From Imperialibacter sp. EC-SDR9 (GTDB lineage Bacteria; Bacteroidota; Bacteroidia; Cytophagales; Cyclobacteriaceae), in assembly GCF_902498805.1 (NCBI RefSeq), contig NZ_LR701600.1, positions 1 to 64,000 on the forward strand: a stretch of DNA of 64,000 nt, given 5' to 3'. The position numbers were made by a program, and so were the translations under genes. Under the pieces are notes generated by a model, which had not been told where the DNA came from, ran no database searches, and saw only the letters and a list, made by a program, of their open reading frames with translations. Shown here one piece after another: positions 31,385 to 40,929 of this stretch; within the stretch, counting starts at the first letter, position 1; every line of letters begins with the position of its first letter.

Positions 31385-34300
31385 TTATTTTACAAGAGTG
31401 ACACCTCCCCGTTGCTCGAAGGTTTCGTTGGTAGCATCAAGATTGCTTTTGTACCTCATCACATAGGCATAGGTGCCAACCGGCAAAGGTGAGCCGTTGA
31501 AATAGCCGTTCCATCTGAAGTCAATGCTGTCACTTTGATAAACCAGCACGCCCCATCGGTTGTAGATGAAAATAGTGAAATCAGTTACGTACGGATTTGG
31601 AAACACATAGAAGGCCTCGTTTTGCGGCAGCCCCCGGCCGTCTGGCGAAAAGGCATTTGGAGCAAAAATCCTTGGCCGACAATCGTCCGTTACCACCACC
31701 CGGGCAGTTCGGCAGATGCTGCCATTGGAGAAGGTGACTTCGTAAGTGCCGGGCTCAGATGCTGCGTAAGTTGGCTGCACGGAAATAATATCCAGGCTTG
31801 GAAGCTTCCTCCACTCATAGGTATTGAAAATGCCGGGATCAAGCACCACTGTACCATTGGCTGGGTCTTCTGAGCAGAATGTCAACGTGGCGGGCAGTGA
31901 TATTTCAGAATCGAAGATAGGCACCACGCTGACGTTGAGTTCTGCTGATGCTTCGCAGCTGTTGTCTATTCCTCTTACGGTCACCTGGTAAAGCCCGCCA
32001 AGTCCTGTGCTGATAGAAGCGGTAGTTTCCGGCAAAATAGTCCCATCAGGACCAGTCCACTCAAAAGTTACCTGGGCTGGGATATTCGACTGTGCTGTCA
32101 ATATCACCTGTGTCTCATTGTCGCAATCGGGCTCCTGAATGAGGGTGACTTCCAGCACGTTTTCCACCTGCACTGTAGTGTCTACGGTGACAAAGCAGCC
32201 GGAGTTGCGGTTACGTATGGTTACCGCATATGAGCCTGACTGGTTAACAACAGTGGTTTCAGTAGAAGCCCCATTGCTCCAGCCAAAGATGTAGTCAGTA
32301 GGATCCTCTCCACTTGTGAGAGCGGCGGTCAGCGTCAGCTCGCCATCGCAAGGATCTCCTGAAACGGCTATACTGCCCTCAGGGTCTTCGCTAAGGAAGA
32401 ATTGGATTTGTTCAGTTTGAGGACAAAGACCAGTGCCGGAACTTGTGACGGTATAGACGCCACTAGTAGTGATCGTGGCAGTGGCTGTTGTTTCGGGCAG
32501 GATGGTGACTCCATCAGGTGCTAGCCAAGTGAAGGTCAATCCATTTGCAACAGGCCTTACTTCAATAGTTCCTGTCAGACCACAATCGGTTTGAATGGGG
32601 TCGAAGTTGAACTCTGCGGCAGGTGCTTGTTCGATTAAAATATTTTCCTCTGTTTGTATGCATCCATCGGCCGCCGTTATTTCCAGTGTATAGGTTCCTA
32701 GAGGGATGTTGCTGGTCACAGCTGATGTGCCTGCCGTGATTGTGCCAGTTGTTGCTTCCAGGCCTGTGGCGGAGTCAATTACACGATAAGTATAATCTCC
32801 GGAAATACTGGTTGTCATAGTGATATTTCCGTCATCGCAGCCTGGCGTAACAAGGCTAGGCTCGACAATGGTAAATGATGGGTTATTGCTATTAATCCCA
32901 ACTGCACCACGAGTAGTTGTGCAACCATTGACTGTATTGCTCACAGTTACTCTGTATGACCCAGCTGGAAGATTTGGAATGCTGTCAGTAAAAGGGCCTG
33001 TCAGTGGAACGTTATTGAATATGTTTGTGCCATTATTGCTGGTAATGCTATAGGTGTAGCTACCTGTGCCGGCAACTTCAATTTTTAAAGCGCCGTCGGC
33101 CACTGCGCAGCCAGACGCATCGAAAGGTGTCACTGTTTGGTTCGGGGCCTCTAAAATGGTGTAAGTAATGGTATTTGTCGTTTGACAGCCATTCACATCA
33201 AAAATACTCACTGCATATTCGAAGTCACCAGCAACTGACGTGTCGATGTCTTGAAAACGGGTTGTATTGCCAGTACCCGCACCGTTGATGGCCCAGGTGT
33301 AAGTGGCTCCCGGGTTTTCGGCATCCAACGGATCCAGCTCTTCGCCTGCACAAATGATCTGGTCAGGGCCAAAGTCTACAATCGGTCGCTGGTCGCCCAC
33401 CAGGGTAGTCAGCGTATCGGAACGGCAGCCAGCAGCATTGGTGATAAATATAGTGATGGTGCTGGGTTGAAGCACGGTAATCTCTCTGGTAGTCTCGCCG
33501 GTTGACCAGGTGTAAGTAAGGCCAGGGTCGTCCTGTGGCCAGGCTGTGAGTACTACGCCATTGTCGTCGCAAATGGCTACAGCGCTAGGCACGATGGGCT
33601 GCTCCGGTGTAGGGTTAATTACTACTGTTTGAACCAGCGTTGTATCCAGGCCGCAGCGATTGGTGATATTCAATGTGACATTGAATGTTCCTACTTGCTG
33701 GTATACGTGAGTTGTGTCCGGGCCAAGGGCTTGGGCACCATCACCAAAGTTCCAGGCGAATTCGTCAATGTCGGAGGTGCCGGTAGCAGTAAACCGGGTG
33801 GGTTGGCCCACGCAGCCGCCATCCACAGCAATGGACGGATCCTGTGGTGGATTGAGGATGTTTTGAGCAAAGTTGGGAAGGCCCAGCCTGGAAATTCTTC
33901 CATCAAGATCAAAGCCCTGGTCATTATAACCTGCCTGCACTTCATCACCGTTAGAATTGGCAATGGTGCCGAGATTGCCACTATTGTCTTTTGCCATGTA
34001 AATAACCTGATCCGGGCCAATTTGAAGCGAGCCATACCCAGTTCCTGACGCAAGCTGGAATTTACTTTGCTCGATAAACTGGACGACAGAATCGTCGGAA
34101 TAAGTAACGCTGGCGTTCAGAAGACTGTCCAGGTTGTACTGGAATAGTTTGGAGTTAGCTCCAGTGGTAGTAACATACACTCTTGCACCGCCAGATGAGA
34201 ATTCAAGACCATAAGCTTCGCTCGGCGCCGGTTCTTGCAGGTCGATAAGCAGTGGGGAGGTAAATGTTCCGTTGGCAGCATCAAAATTGACCAGCTCAAG

Positions 34301-36598
34301 GAAGTTTTCAGCGCCTGGAATTACCGAGCCAATCAGTGATCCGGTGGGCGATACTTTCATGGTACCTCTGCCGTTAAGTTCTTCAGCGAAGGAGAGTGTT
34401 TTTCCGACGGAGGTAACCCTCGCATTGCCGATGCCTGTAGTGGTGATAGGGTAGGCCCTGTAGTTGTTGTTGCCATACTCATGCCCAAAAAGCCAGGTAG
34501 TTCCTCCCCCAACGCCGGTTGCTGCCAGTTTTTCCGAGCTATTGGTAAACAGTGGCCTGTCCTTAATAATCACAGCTCCTCGGGCCAGATCCTGTTTCAT
34601 GTCGACGACGGAAAAACGCATGTTATAGGAACGATCACCGTACACCTGATCGGTGGTAATTATATAGAACAGCGTCTCGTTATCGGGGATCGGCAGTATG
34701 ATGGAAGACTGAGCCGACGTGCTATCTCCACCGATCAGCATGCCATTGAGCATAATTTCGTGATCTTTGTTCCAGACCGTTCGTCCGTTGGTGTAGAAGA
34801 GAAGCTCGCCGTTCCGATCCGAAATAGAAGCACAACCCTCTGGCGAACTCATCAGGTTTTCGTCAGTCAGTGCTACTGGAGGGGCCTCATTGAAGTCGAT
34901 ACCCGCCTGCTCACCAAAATACCAGATATTGGCTTTTTGCTCGTCGTTGCCATATACGGTTACCTCGAAAGACGCAAAGGCAGGGCAACCAGTGGTAAGA
35001 TCAGTTACCTGTGCCCAATAAGTGCCCGCAGAATCAATCTCAATGAGCTGGGTTGTTTCTCCTGTCGACCATAGGAACGAATAATTTCCCTGCTGTCCAC
35101 TCGGTAGTGCATTCCTTTGCAGTTGTTCACCTGGGCAAATCGTGGTGTCGGTGAGGTGGGTTAGCTCAAGTTGATTATCAATAATGTTCAACACCTGGGT
35201 CGTAGACTGGTTTTGCCCGTTCAGGAAAGCTGTTAAGGTAACGGTGTAAGGCCCCGGGTTCTGATAAGTATAAATGGGCGCATATTCCTGCGACCCACCA
35301 CCATCTCCATAGTCCCAGGTAACGAACTGGGGAGTGGGCTCCACGCTTGGAGAAAACATGGTAGGTGTGTTCTGGCAAAAGCCGAAGATATTGAAGCTCA
35401 TATTGAACACAATGGGTGCCGATGTGCTGGTGGCCGGGAACTGTCTTCCCAGGGCGTCGCCAAAATCAGGCATCTGGGCCTGGTAGGCTGTAGAGTCGGG
35501 CAGGCTGTCGGGTTGGTTGACCCTGCCGATGGAAAATGGCCCGCTATTGGCGGCCTGGTACAAATGGTAAATTCGCTGATCCGGCCCCTTTTTTAACCCG
35601 AAGCTTCGGAAGTAGCCTCCGGCGATGCTGTTGGACGCCTGGAGGGAATCGAAATCAAACTGATGCAGCTGACCGGTGAGTGCATTGTTGCCTCCATGTC
35701 TTGAGTAGTAAAGCTTGGTGCCGTCATTTGACCATTCTACGTCATAAATAGACTGCCCCGAACCATCGTTTACGCCAGTGTTGAGGATCTGGCGTTCAAA
35801 AGTTAAGGTGCCCAGATTCGAGTCGAAACGAAGGAGTTGAATGTTTCTATTGCCTGTTTTAGGAGCTACAGCTATGATGATTGAATCCGGTGCGAAGGTG
35901 TGTACGCCAAAAGCTGCGGCCTCAGCGGTAGGATTTGACGCATTGAAAAAATTGAAGGTGTTGGTTGTACCAAAACCAGCAGCGGAGACTTCGTACACTA
36001 CATAGTCGCCTGTCGTTCTGTTTTGAGACAGTAGCCAAAACCTTTGCCTGTTGGGCCCAGGAATGATGACCATAGCTTCAGCTGGTGTGGTAAGACCGGT
36101 AGCCTGATTCAATTGGCTCATATCGCCGAGGGTGGGTGCTGCTGCCGTGGCATTTCCTGTTAGGTTTTTATCGGCCACGGAAAACCGAATTTCGTTTGCT
36201 CCACCACTACCAGGGTTGGTGAAAATATAGAACTGGCTGGTTGTGCCAGGCACAGGGCAGGCTACTGCGGCTTGATTAAGCGATGGGTCGCCGCCCAATC
36301 CTGCGCCACCTGGAGTGACTCTGTTCGAGCCGTCGTAGACATTGGCACCGTCGGTATAGAACCATAAATCGCCTGTTATTGGATCCGAAATCGTCACGCC
36401 GCCACCAAGCCCAAATGGAGTGGCCTGGTCGTCGATAACGATAGGCTGAAAGTCACCTTTGTCGAAATCAAGAGCCTGAGAGGTGCCTCCAAAGCGCCAG
36501 TGCAGGTCCGTAAAATCCTGTGCCAGCGTAATAAAATTCACCTGAAGTAAAATAAAGCAACTTAAAACTAATTTTCTCACACACCTATCGTTAATCAT
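31385..36598 (-). CDS. Giant surface protein with PKD/Ig-like repeats and T9SS type B domain
   Basis: A 1737-residue secreted protein. Signal peptide 1-27. Residues 30-400 form a WD40/beta-propeller-like region (DLWFYTDGANVYDGSNR, FYIFTNPGSGGANEIRFS), then a PKD domain (WDYGDGGGSQEYAPIYTYQ, about 428-446), a second propeller-like region about 560-925 (IWYFGEQAGIDF, LLFYTNGRTVWNK), a second PKD (EFAWNFGDGAQALGPDTTHV) and about seven Ig-like repeats. The final 90 residues, FAPNAFSPDGRGLPQNEAFY to PVGTYAYVMRYKS, are a gliding-motility-type sorting domain. The doubled propeller/PKD layout points to an internal duplication. It faces a PorP/SprF gene, a usual partner. Confidence 0.88.
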   Translation of the reverse strand: MINDRCVRKLVLSCFILLQVNFITLAQDFTDLHWRFGGTSQALDFDKGDFQPIVIDDQATPFGLGGGVTISDPITGDLWFYTDGANVYDGSNRVTPGGAGLGGDPSLNQAAVACPVPGTTSQFYIFTNPGSGGANEIRFSVADKNLTGNATAAAPTLGDMSQLNQATGLTTPAEAMVIIPGPNRQRFWLLSQNRTTGDYVVYEVSAAGFGTTNTFNFFNASNPTAEAAAFGVHTFAPDSIIIAVAPKTGNRNIQLLRFDSNLGTLTFERQILNTGVNDGSGQSIYDVEWSNDGTKLYYSRHGGNNALTGQLHQFDFDSLQASNSIAGGYFRSFGLKKGPDQRIYHLYQAANSGPFSIGRVNQPDSLPDSTAYQAQMPDFGDALGRQFPATSTSAPIVFNMSFNIFGFCQNTPTMFSPSVEPTPQFVTWDYGDGGGSQEYAPIYTYQNPGPYTVTLTAFLNGQNQSTTQVLNIIDNQLELTHLTDTTICPGEQLQRNALPSGQQGNYSFLWSTGETTQLIEIDSAGTYWAQVTDLTTGCPAFASFEVTVYGNDEQKANIWYFGEQAGIDFNEAPPVALTDENLMSSPEGCASISDRNGELLFYTNGRTVWNKDHEIMLNGMLIGGDSTSAQSSIILPIPDNETLFYIITTDQVYGDRSYNMRFSVVDMKQDLARGAVIIKDRPLFTNSSEKLAATGVGGGTTWLFGHEYGNNNYRAYPITTTGIGNARVTSVGKTLSFAEELNGRGTMKVSPTGSLIGSVIPGAENFLELVNFDAANGTFTSPLLIDLQEPAPSEAYGLEFSSGGARVYVTTTGANSKLFQYNLDSLLNASVTYSDDSVVQFIEQSKFQLASGTGYGSLQIGPDQVIYMAKDNSGNLGTIANSNGDEVQAGYNDQGFDLDGRISRLGLPNFAQNILNPPQDPSIAVDGGCVGQPTRFTATGTSDIDEFAWNFGDGAQALGPDTTHVYQQVGTFNVTLNITNRCGLDTTLVQTVVINPTPEQPIVPSAVAICDDNGVVLTAWPQDDPGLTYTWSTGETTREITVLQPSTITIFITNAAGCRSDTLTTLVGDQRPIVDFGPDQIICAGEELDPLDAENPGATYTWAINGAGTGNTTRFQDIDTSVAGDFEYAVSIFDVNGCQTTNTITYTILEAPNQTVTPFDASGCAVADGALKIEVAGTGSYTYSITSNNGTNIFNNVPLTGPFTDSIPNLPAGSYRVTVSNTVNGCTTTRGAVGINSNNPSFTIVEPSLVTPGCDDGNITMTTSISGDYTYRVIDSATGLEATTGTITAGTSAVTSNIPLGTYTLEITAADGCIQTEENILIEQAPAAEFNFDPIQTDCGLTGTIEVRPVANGLTFTWLAPDGVTILPETTATATITTSGVYTVTSSGTGLCPQTEQIQFFLSEDPEGSIAVSGDPCDGELTLTAALTSGEDPTDYIFGWSNGASTETTVVNQSGSYAVTIRNRNSGCFVTVDTTVQVENVLEVTLIQEPDCDNETQVILTAQSNIPAQVTFEWTGPDGTILPETTASISTGLGGLYQVTVRGIDNSCEASAELNVSVVPIFDSEISLPATLTFCSEDPANGTVVLDPGIFNTYEWRKLPSLDIISVQPTYAASEPGTYEVTFSNGSICRTARVVVTDDCRPRIFAPNAFSPDGRGLPQNEAFYVFPNPYVTDFTIFIYNRWGVLVYQSDSIDFRWNGYFNGSPLPVGTYAYVMRYKSNLDATNETFEQRGGVTLVK

Positions 36599-36904
36599 GT
36601 TGTTTTAGTTTTGCTAAGTAAAGTTAGAATGATCCATTGATTAATGGACGATTATTCCAGGTTAAACTGCAAGTTTGCAGCTGAAAAGTAGAACGTTGGA
36701 TAGGTGAGTTAGTATATGATAGTTGTCTGTAATGTGAAATTGTCATTCCATTTTAAGGTGTAATCATTGACCAGGCCGAAACGGCAACCTAATTTTTACC
36801 AAATATATCGAATGCAGATTGAGATGATTAGTCATGTCTTATATCGTGTCTATTTCATAAATGATTTTAAATTTAATATTTTGCGGGAGATGTTAAACAG
36901 GAAC
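36599..36904. other. Divergent intergenic region
   Basis: The region between the giant T9SS gene and the PorP/SprF gene holds no gene. It is AT-rich and probably carries both promoters; a TAnnTTTA-like sequence lies about 25-35 bp upstream of the large gene's start on the minus strand, but no full consensus match was found on either strand. Confidence 0.4.
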
Positions 36905-37966
36905 ATGGGTATTTTAAAGTCAATCAATTGGGCTATAGTCATACCCATTTGGTTTGTAGTCATCTCTTTATTTCCAAACAACGGACAGGCTCAAGACCCT
37001 CAGTTCTCGCAGTATTATGCTGCCCCGCTGTACCTCAACCCTGGATTGGCGGGCATTAACCAAAGAGGCAGGGCCGGCATTAACTACCGTAATCAGTGGC
37101 CCAGTATTAGTGCTGGTTTTGAGACTTATTCAGCCTTTTTCGATTACAATTTAGAGGACTACAACAGTAGCATTGGCGCAATAGTCACTGCCGACAAAGA
37201 AGGGATTGAAGGGCTTAGGTCAACTTCGGTAGCACTTCAGTATGCCTATCAGGTGCGACTAAACTACAAGTGGACTTTTCGTCCGGCCATACAAGGATCA
37301 TTTACTTCGAGGGATCTAAATTTCGATAATTTGACTTTCGGAGATCAGTTCGACGAAAACGGTTTGGTGCGGCCAGTAACGATGGAAAGTTTTCCCGCCA
37401 GTGCCAGCAACAGATACTTCGATCTGGGCCTTGGGGGTATTATCTTCGATGACCGGGTTTGGTTGGGTGCGTCGCTGTTCAATATCACCCGACCAGATCA
37501 GAGCTATCAAAACGATGGAGGAAGCATCCTGCAACGCAGATTTTCAGTGCATGGGGGGTATAAATTTGATTTGCCCATTGGGCCATTTAAGCGAGGAAAA
37601 ACAGATGCGGGGCAAGAGAGAAGTATTTCGCCCACATTCAACTACAAGAAGCAAGGGTTATATGACCAGCTGGATTTGGGAGCTTACCTAACGATTGAAC
37701 CACTCATTACGGGCTTGTGGTATCGTGGCATTCCAATCAAACAGTTCAATGGCTTTCCCAACAATGAAGCGCTGATCGCTATGGTGGGCCTGATGCACAA
37801 TAACTTCACCTTTGGATACAGTTTCGATTACACGCTCTCCAGGTTAGGGATTGGCAGTGGTGGTGCGCATGAAATCAGCATTATCTATTCGTTTAGCTGG
37901 AATGATCCCCGCAAGCCACCCCGAAGTGTAAGGGAGCTTAGCTGCCCGATACCATTTATTTTCTAA
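36905..37966 (+). CDS. PorP/SprF-family type IX secretion outer-membrane protein
   Basis: A 353-residue outer-membrane beta-barrel protein. ATG at 36905 gives a signal peptide (IPIWFVVISLFPNNGQAQ) and mature start DPQFSQYYAAPLYLNPGLAG, the signature of the PorP/SprF family; RAGINYRNQWPSI and later FTFGYSFDYTLSRLGIGSGG are also typical. SprF was shown in Flavobacterium to be needed for surface delivery of the adhesin SprB; family members act with type B sorting-domain proteins. Here the adjacent divergent gene encodes such a protein. The longer frame upstream (to 36767) is not conserved. 306 bp of gene-free DNA separate the starts (36599-36904), with no clear operator by eye. Confidence 0.93.
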   Translation: MGILKSINWAIVIPIWFVVISLFPNNGQAQDPQFSQYYAAPLYLNPGLAGINQRGRAGINYRNQWPSISAGFETYSAFFDYNLEDYNSSIGAIVTADKEGIEGLRSTSVALQYAYQVRLNYKWTFRPAIQGSFTSRDLNFDNLTFGDQFDENGLVRPVTMESFPASASNRYFDLGLGGIIFDDRVWLGASLFNITRPDQSYQNDGGSILQRRFSVHGGYKFDLPIGPFKRGKTDAGQERSISPTFNYKKQGLYDQLDLGAYLTIEPLITGLWYRGIPIKQFNGFPNNEALIAMVGLMHNNFTFGYSFDYTLSRLGIGSGGAHEISIIYSFSWNDPRKPPRSVRELSCPIPFIF

Positions 37967-38080
37967 ATGGGATTTGATCTCTTACATTCGGACTGAAAAA
38001 CGCAAACACTTAGCGGGCGAAAGCCGGTTTATTCCAAATTATGAGTTCGGGGTTTTAGCCGTTGACGTTTTTGCTAACTA

Positions 38081-38294
38081 ACGTGAGTTCGATATAAAAA
38101 TGTAACAAAACATCACCGAGGGGCGTCATTGCGGAAATTTTGTTCAGATATTTTTCTCATCTGAAGAAAATTATCCGTTCCACGTCGGGGCAGTCTCCGC
38201 CACAAGACATTTGAGATTCCGGATAAATATTGGCCCATTTTGATTTTAGGACAATATTTTCCGGAATGACGGCATTTTTATATCGAACTCACGT
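38081..38294. mobile_element. MITE-like element with 22-bp inverted repeats and 6-bp direct repeats
   Basis: Perfect inverted repeats of 22 bp: left ACGTGAGTTCGATATAAAAA-TG (38081-38102), right its complement (38273-38294). Both ends are flanked by TAACTA (38075-38080 and 38295-38300), giving 6-bp direct repeats. The interior has no reading frame, but its flanks show further imperfect mirror symmetry (GTCATTGCGGAAATTTTG against the complement of the CAATATTTTCCGGAATGAC side). This fits a non-autonomous transposon of 214 bp. The 38 bp from its right end to the M48 gene start could contain that gene's promoter. No transposase for it is in the window. Confidence 0.75.
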
Positions 38295-38324
38295 TAACTA
38301 TTTGTTCTTATACAAGCTGTTACC

Positions 38325-39560
38325 ATGGAAAAACAGACAATATTATGGATTCTTCTGGGGATCATTGTGCTTGATTTTGTAGTAGAAGAAGTACTTTCTT
38401 ACCTCAATAGAAAAAGCAGCTACAGGCCTTTGCCAAGTCAGTTTAAGGATATTTACGACGAAGAAAAATACCAGAAATCGCTGGCCTATCAGAGAGACAA
38501 AGAAAAGTTTTCGTCGATCACGACCGTCATTTCGTTTGTTGCTACGCTCGCCTTATTACTAACAGGTGGGTTCGGCATGATTGACGGATGGTTGCGGGCT
38601 TACACAGGCAATGAGGTCACGCTGGCGCTTTCTTTTTTTGCTGTGCTTTACTTTGCTTCCGACCTGTTGACCTTACCCTTTCAGCTGTATAACGTTTTTG
38701 TCATCGAGGAGAAATACGGTTTTAATAAAACCACCCCGAGGATCTTCGTGCTCGATAAGTTAAAAGGATACTTGCTCACCATTATATTTGGTGGCTTGCT
38801 CGTAGGGATACTCATCGTTCTTATCCTCTTTTTAGGGAAGGATTTCTGGATATATTTCTGGGGGGTAATGGTAGTATTCATGCTTTTGGCAAACCTTTTC
38901 TACACATCAGTTATTGTGCCTCTGTTCAATAAGCTTACGCCGCTGGCCGATGGAACCCTTCGGGAGGCCATTACCAAATACAGCCAGGGTGTCAATTTTC
39001 CATTGACCAATATTTTCGTGATTGATGGTTCGAAAAGATCGTCTAAGGCTAATGCCTATTTTTCGGGCCTTGGCAAAAAGAAGAAAATTGTGTTGTTCGA
39101 TACCCTGTTGGAAAAGCATACCGAGGAGGAGTTGGTGGCTGTGCTGGCACATGAGGTGGGACATTATAAGAAGAAGCACATCATCGGCTCTTTGGTGCTT
39201 GGGGTGTTGCAAACTGGTGTCATGCTTTATCTTTTGTCTCTGCTGATTTTTAATTCGCAGGTCAGCTTTGCCATGGGTGGGGACATCACTGCTATCCACT
39301 TGAATTTGCTGGCTTTCGGTATTTTGTACAGCCCGGTATCCAGAATCCTTGGCATTCTTATGAACGTGCTAAGCAGGAAGAATGAGTTTGAAGCAGACGC
39401 TTATGCGGCAGAAACTTATGAAGCTCAGCCTTTGGCTACTGCACTAAAAAAGCTGTCGGTTGACAGCTTGAGCAACTTGTTTCCACACCCCTGGTATGTG
39501 TTTGTGCATTATTCACACCCACCCATGCTGAAGCGGCTGGAGCGGCTGGAAAGCCGATGA
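38325..39560 (+). CDS. M48-family zinc metallopeptidase (Ste24/CAAX protease-like)
   Basis: A 411-residue integral membrane protease. The zinc motif HEVGH is H276-E277-x2-H280 in LAHEVGHYKKKH, with the distal Glu in NEFEADAYAAE. About seven hydrophobic segments surround the site (VVFMLLANLFYTSVIVPLFN, LGVLQTGVMLYLLSLLIFN). This matches the Ste24-type family, which in bacteria is thought to act in membrane protein quality control rather than prenyl processing. It begins 30 bp after the MITE-like element. A Thr/Ser-poor C-terminus ends in HYSHPPMLKRLERLESR, typical for the group. Confidence 0.94.
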   Translation: MEKQTILWILLGIIVLDFVVEEVLSYLNRKSSYRPLPSQFKDIYDEEKYQKSLAYQRDKEKFSSITTVISFVATLALLLTGGFGMIDGWLRAYTGNEVTLALSFFAVLYFASDLLTLPFQLYNVFVIEEKYGFNKTTPRIFVLDKLKGYLLTIIFGGLLVGILIVLILFLGKDFWIYFWGVMVVFMLLANLFYTSVIVPLFNKLTPLADGTLREAITKYSQGVNFPLTNIFVIDGSKRSSKANAYFSGLGKKKKIVLFDTLLEKHTEEELVAVLAHEVGHYKKKHIIGSLVLGVLQTGVMLYLLSLLIFNSQVSFAMGGDITAIHLNLLAFGILYSPVSRILGILMNVLSRKNEFEADAYAAETYEAQPLATALKKLSVDSLSNLFPHPWYVFVHYSHPPMLKRLERLESR

Positions 39561-39668
39561 TGAGGTTTTTTGTTGACCTTTCGAAAACAATGAAGGAAGG
39601 ATCATTTAGCAACTTGCCTCAACTGGAGGGCATGATGGGATACGGGTTAAATAGATAGGGTTTTAGTC

Positions 39669-40049
39669 TTAAGCCAAAGTCCAGGGGTTTAACAAAGATA
39701 GCCCTTCTATTTTACCGAAATCGTCCTCATTTCTCGTGATTAGGGTCAGGCCAAGTAGGATACAAGTTGATGCGATAATTGCATCAGGTAGCTTTATTTT
39801 CGCCCTTTTCCTAATCGAAATAGTCAGGTCTACTATTTCTTCGTTTAGTCCGACAACTTGAGAAGAGTCGGTAAATTCGATAATCTCAATTGGTACTACT
39901 GAAAAGCCCAGAAGTTCAATTTTGTTGATAACCGAGATGTATGGTTGACTATCAATAACTTCACCAACAAAGGCCTTGGGAGCGCCTGTTAGCCGATTGC
40001 CTGTGAAGTCAATTATTACATTAGTATCTATTAAATACTTCTTTTCCAC
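39669..40049 (-). CDS. PIN-domain toxin (VapC-like)
   Basis: A 126-residue PIN-domain ribonuclease. Acidic active-site residues occur in the expected order: LIDTNVIID (D8), NKIELLG (E), LPDAIIAS (D) and RNEDDF near the end. PIN toxins cleave tRNA or rRNA when freed from their antitoxin. Its start overlaps the end of the upstream small gene by 19 bp, the standard antitoxin-then-toxin order. Confidence 0.85.
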   Translation of the reverse strand: MEKKYLIDTNVIIDFTGNRLTGAPKAFVGEVIDSQPYISVINKIELLGFSVVPIEIIEFTDSSQVVGLNEEIVDLTISIRKRAKIKLPDAIIASTCILLGLTLITRNEDDFGKIEGLSLLNPWTLA

Positions 40050-40246
40050 TCGCTCCTGATTTGTTCTAGCTCTTTATCAATATCGCTAGCTTCTTTGCTG
40101 GAAATAGCTCCTGCGAGTCTTTCTGAAAGCTTTTTACCCTTTACTGTTTTCGGCTCTCTCACAATTCTCACAAGGCTAAGTGCTTCAAGATCCTCAATTA
40201 ATTTGAGAGCTTTGCTATTCTTCAATTCGATTGTAATTGTTTCCAT
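40031..40246 (-). CDS. Antitoxin for the PIN toxin
   Basis: A 71-residue protein placed directly before, and overlapping by 19 bp, the PIN toxin. The N-terminal part (TITIELKNSKALKLIEDLEA) forms a beta-strand and helix as in short antitoxins, and the C-terminal part (SDIDKELEQIRSEWKRS) is a charged helix that could wrap the toxin. No specific antitoxin family was recognised with confidence. Confidence 0.75.
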   Translation of the reverse strand: METITIELKNSKALKLIEDLEALSLVRIVREPKTVKGKKLSERLAGAISSKEASDIDKELEQIRSEWKRSI

Positions 40247-40419
40247 TTTCTTGTTTTTTGAATGAAGCTGTGCAACTCAAGGTATATTATTGCAAAATAC
40301 GCCTGTTTTCCGGTAATTCCGACTGGTCGCAGCCTAATGCAAAGAAAATAGTTGAATGATCAACCTTATCCTGGAACACCCTCCAAGCAAACTTTTTATT
40401 GTGGACATTAAATATCCAA

Positions 40420-40824
40420 TTAATGCCACACCCCCACAATTCCTCCCATCACCGTGAAGGATACCACCTGGTAACCAGCGTTGATGGCCCAAAGGAGGAA
40501 GGACTTCCGTTCGAAAAGATAGGTAACACCCATGCCAAGCGCCACCCAGCCGAAGCCCGCCAGAAAGCCTGCAATTAATCCGAAAGTAATGTCTGATTCG
40601 GCTCCGATGAAGGCGGCCAGGTTGAAGGCCATGATGAGCTCCAGCACAAAAGCAGTTCCGAAGATTTTGCCCTGGCCACTTTTCAGGTCATCATCTGTGA
40701 AGTTGTTTTCTTTCATCCATGCTTTGGCAAAGAGGATGGGGGAGTACCAAACGCCACCTACAAGGAAGGCGCTGAAAGCTGCCACGAATATGGCGAGGTA
40801 GTTTAGTTGCGATAAATCAGTCAT
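40420..40824 (-). CDS. DUF1761-type membrane protein
   Basis: A 134-residue membrane protein with four hydrophobic segments. The start YLAIFVAAFSAFLVGGVWYS and SPILFAKAWMKEN match DUF1761 proteins, as does FERKSFLLWAINAGYQVVSF. The ATG 40822-40824 is chosen because the longer frame adds 38 non-hydrophobic residues and overlaps the divergent kinase. Function unknown. Confidence 0.8.
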   Translation of the reverse strand: MTDLSQLNYLAIFVAAFSAFLVGGVWYSPILFAKAWMKENNFTDDDLKSGQGKIFGTAFVLELIMAFNLAAFIGAESDITFGLIAGFLAGFGWVALGMGVTYLFERKSFLLWAINAGYQVVSFTVMGGIVGVWH

Positions 40825-40929
40825 ATTGGTAGGGTTTTGAAAGTAAGTGTTGAAACAAGCTAAATCCTTAATTTTAAGAATGAAAACTGGATTTACTGAA
40901 GCCGAATCCCACCATTCCGAAACTGGAAA

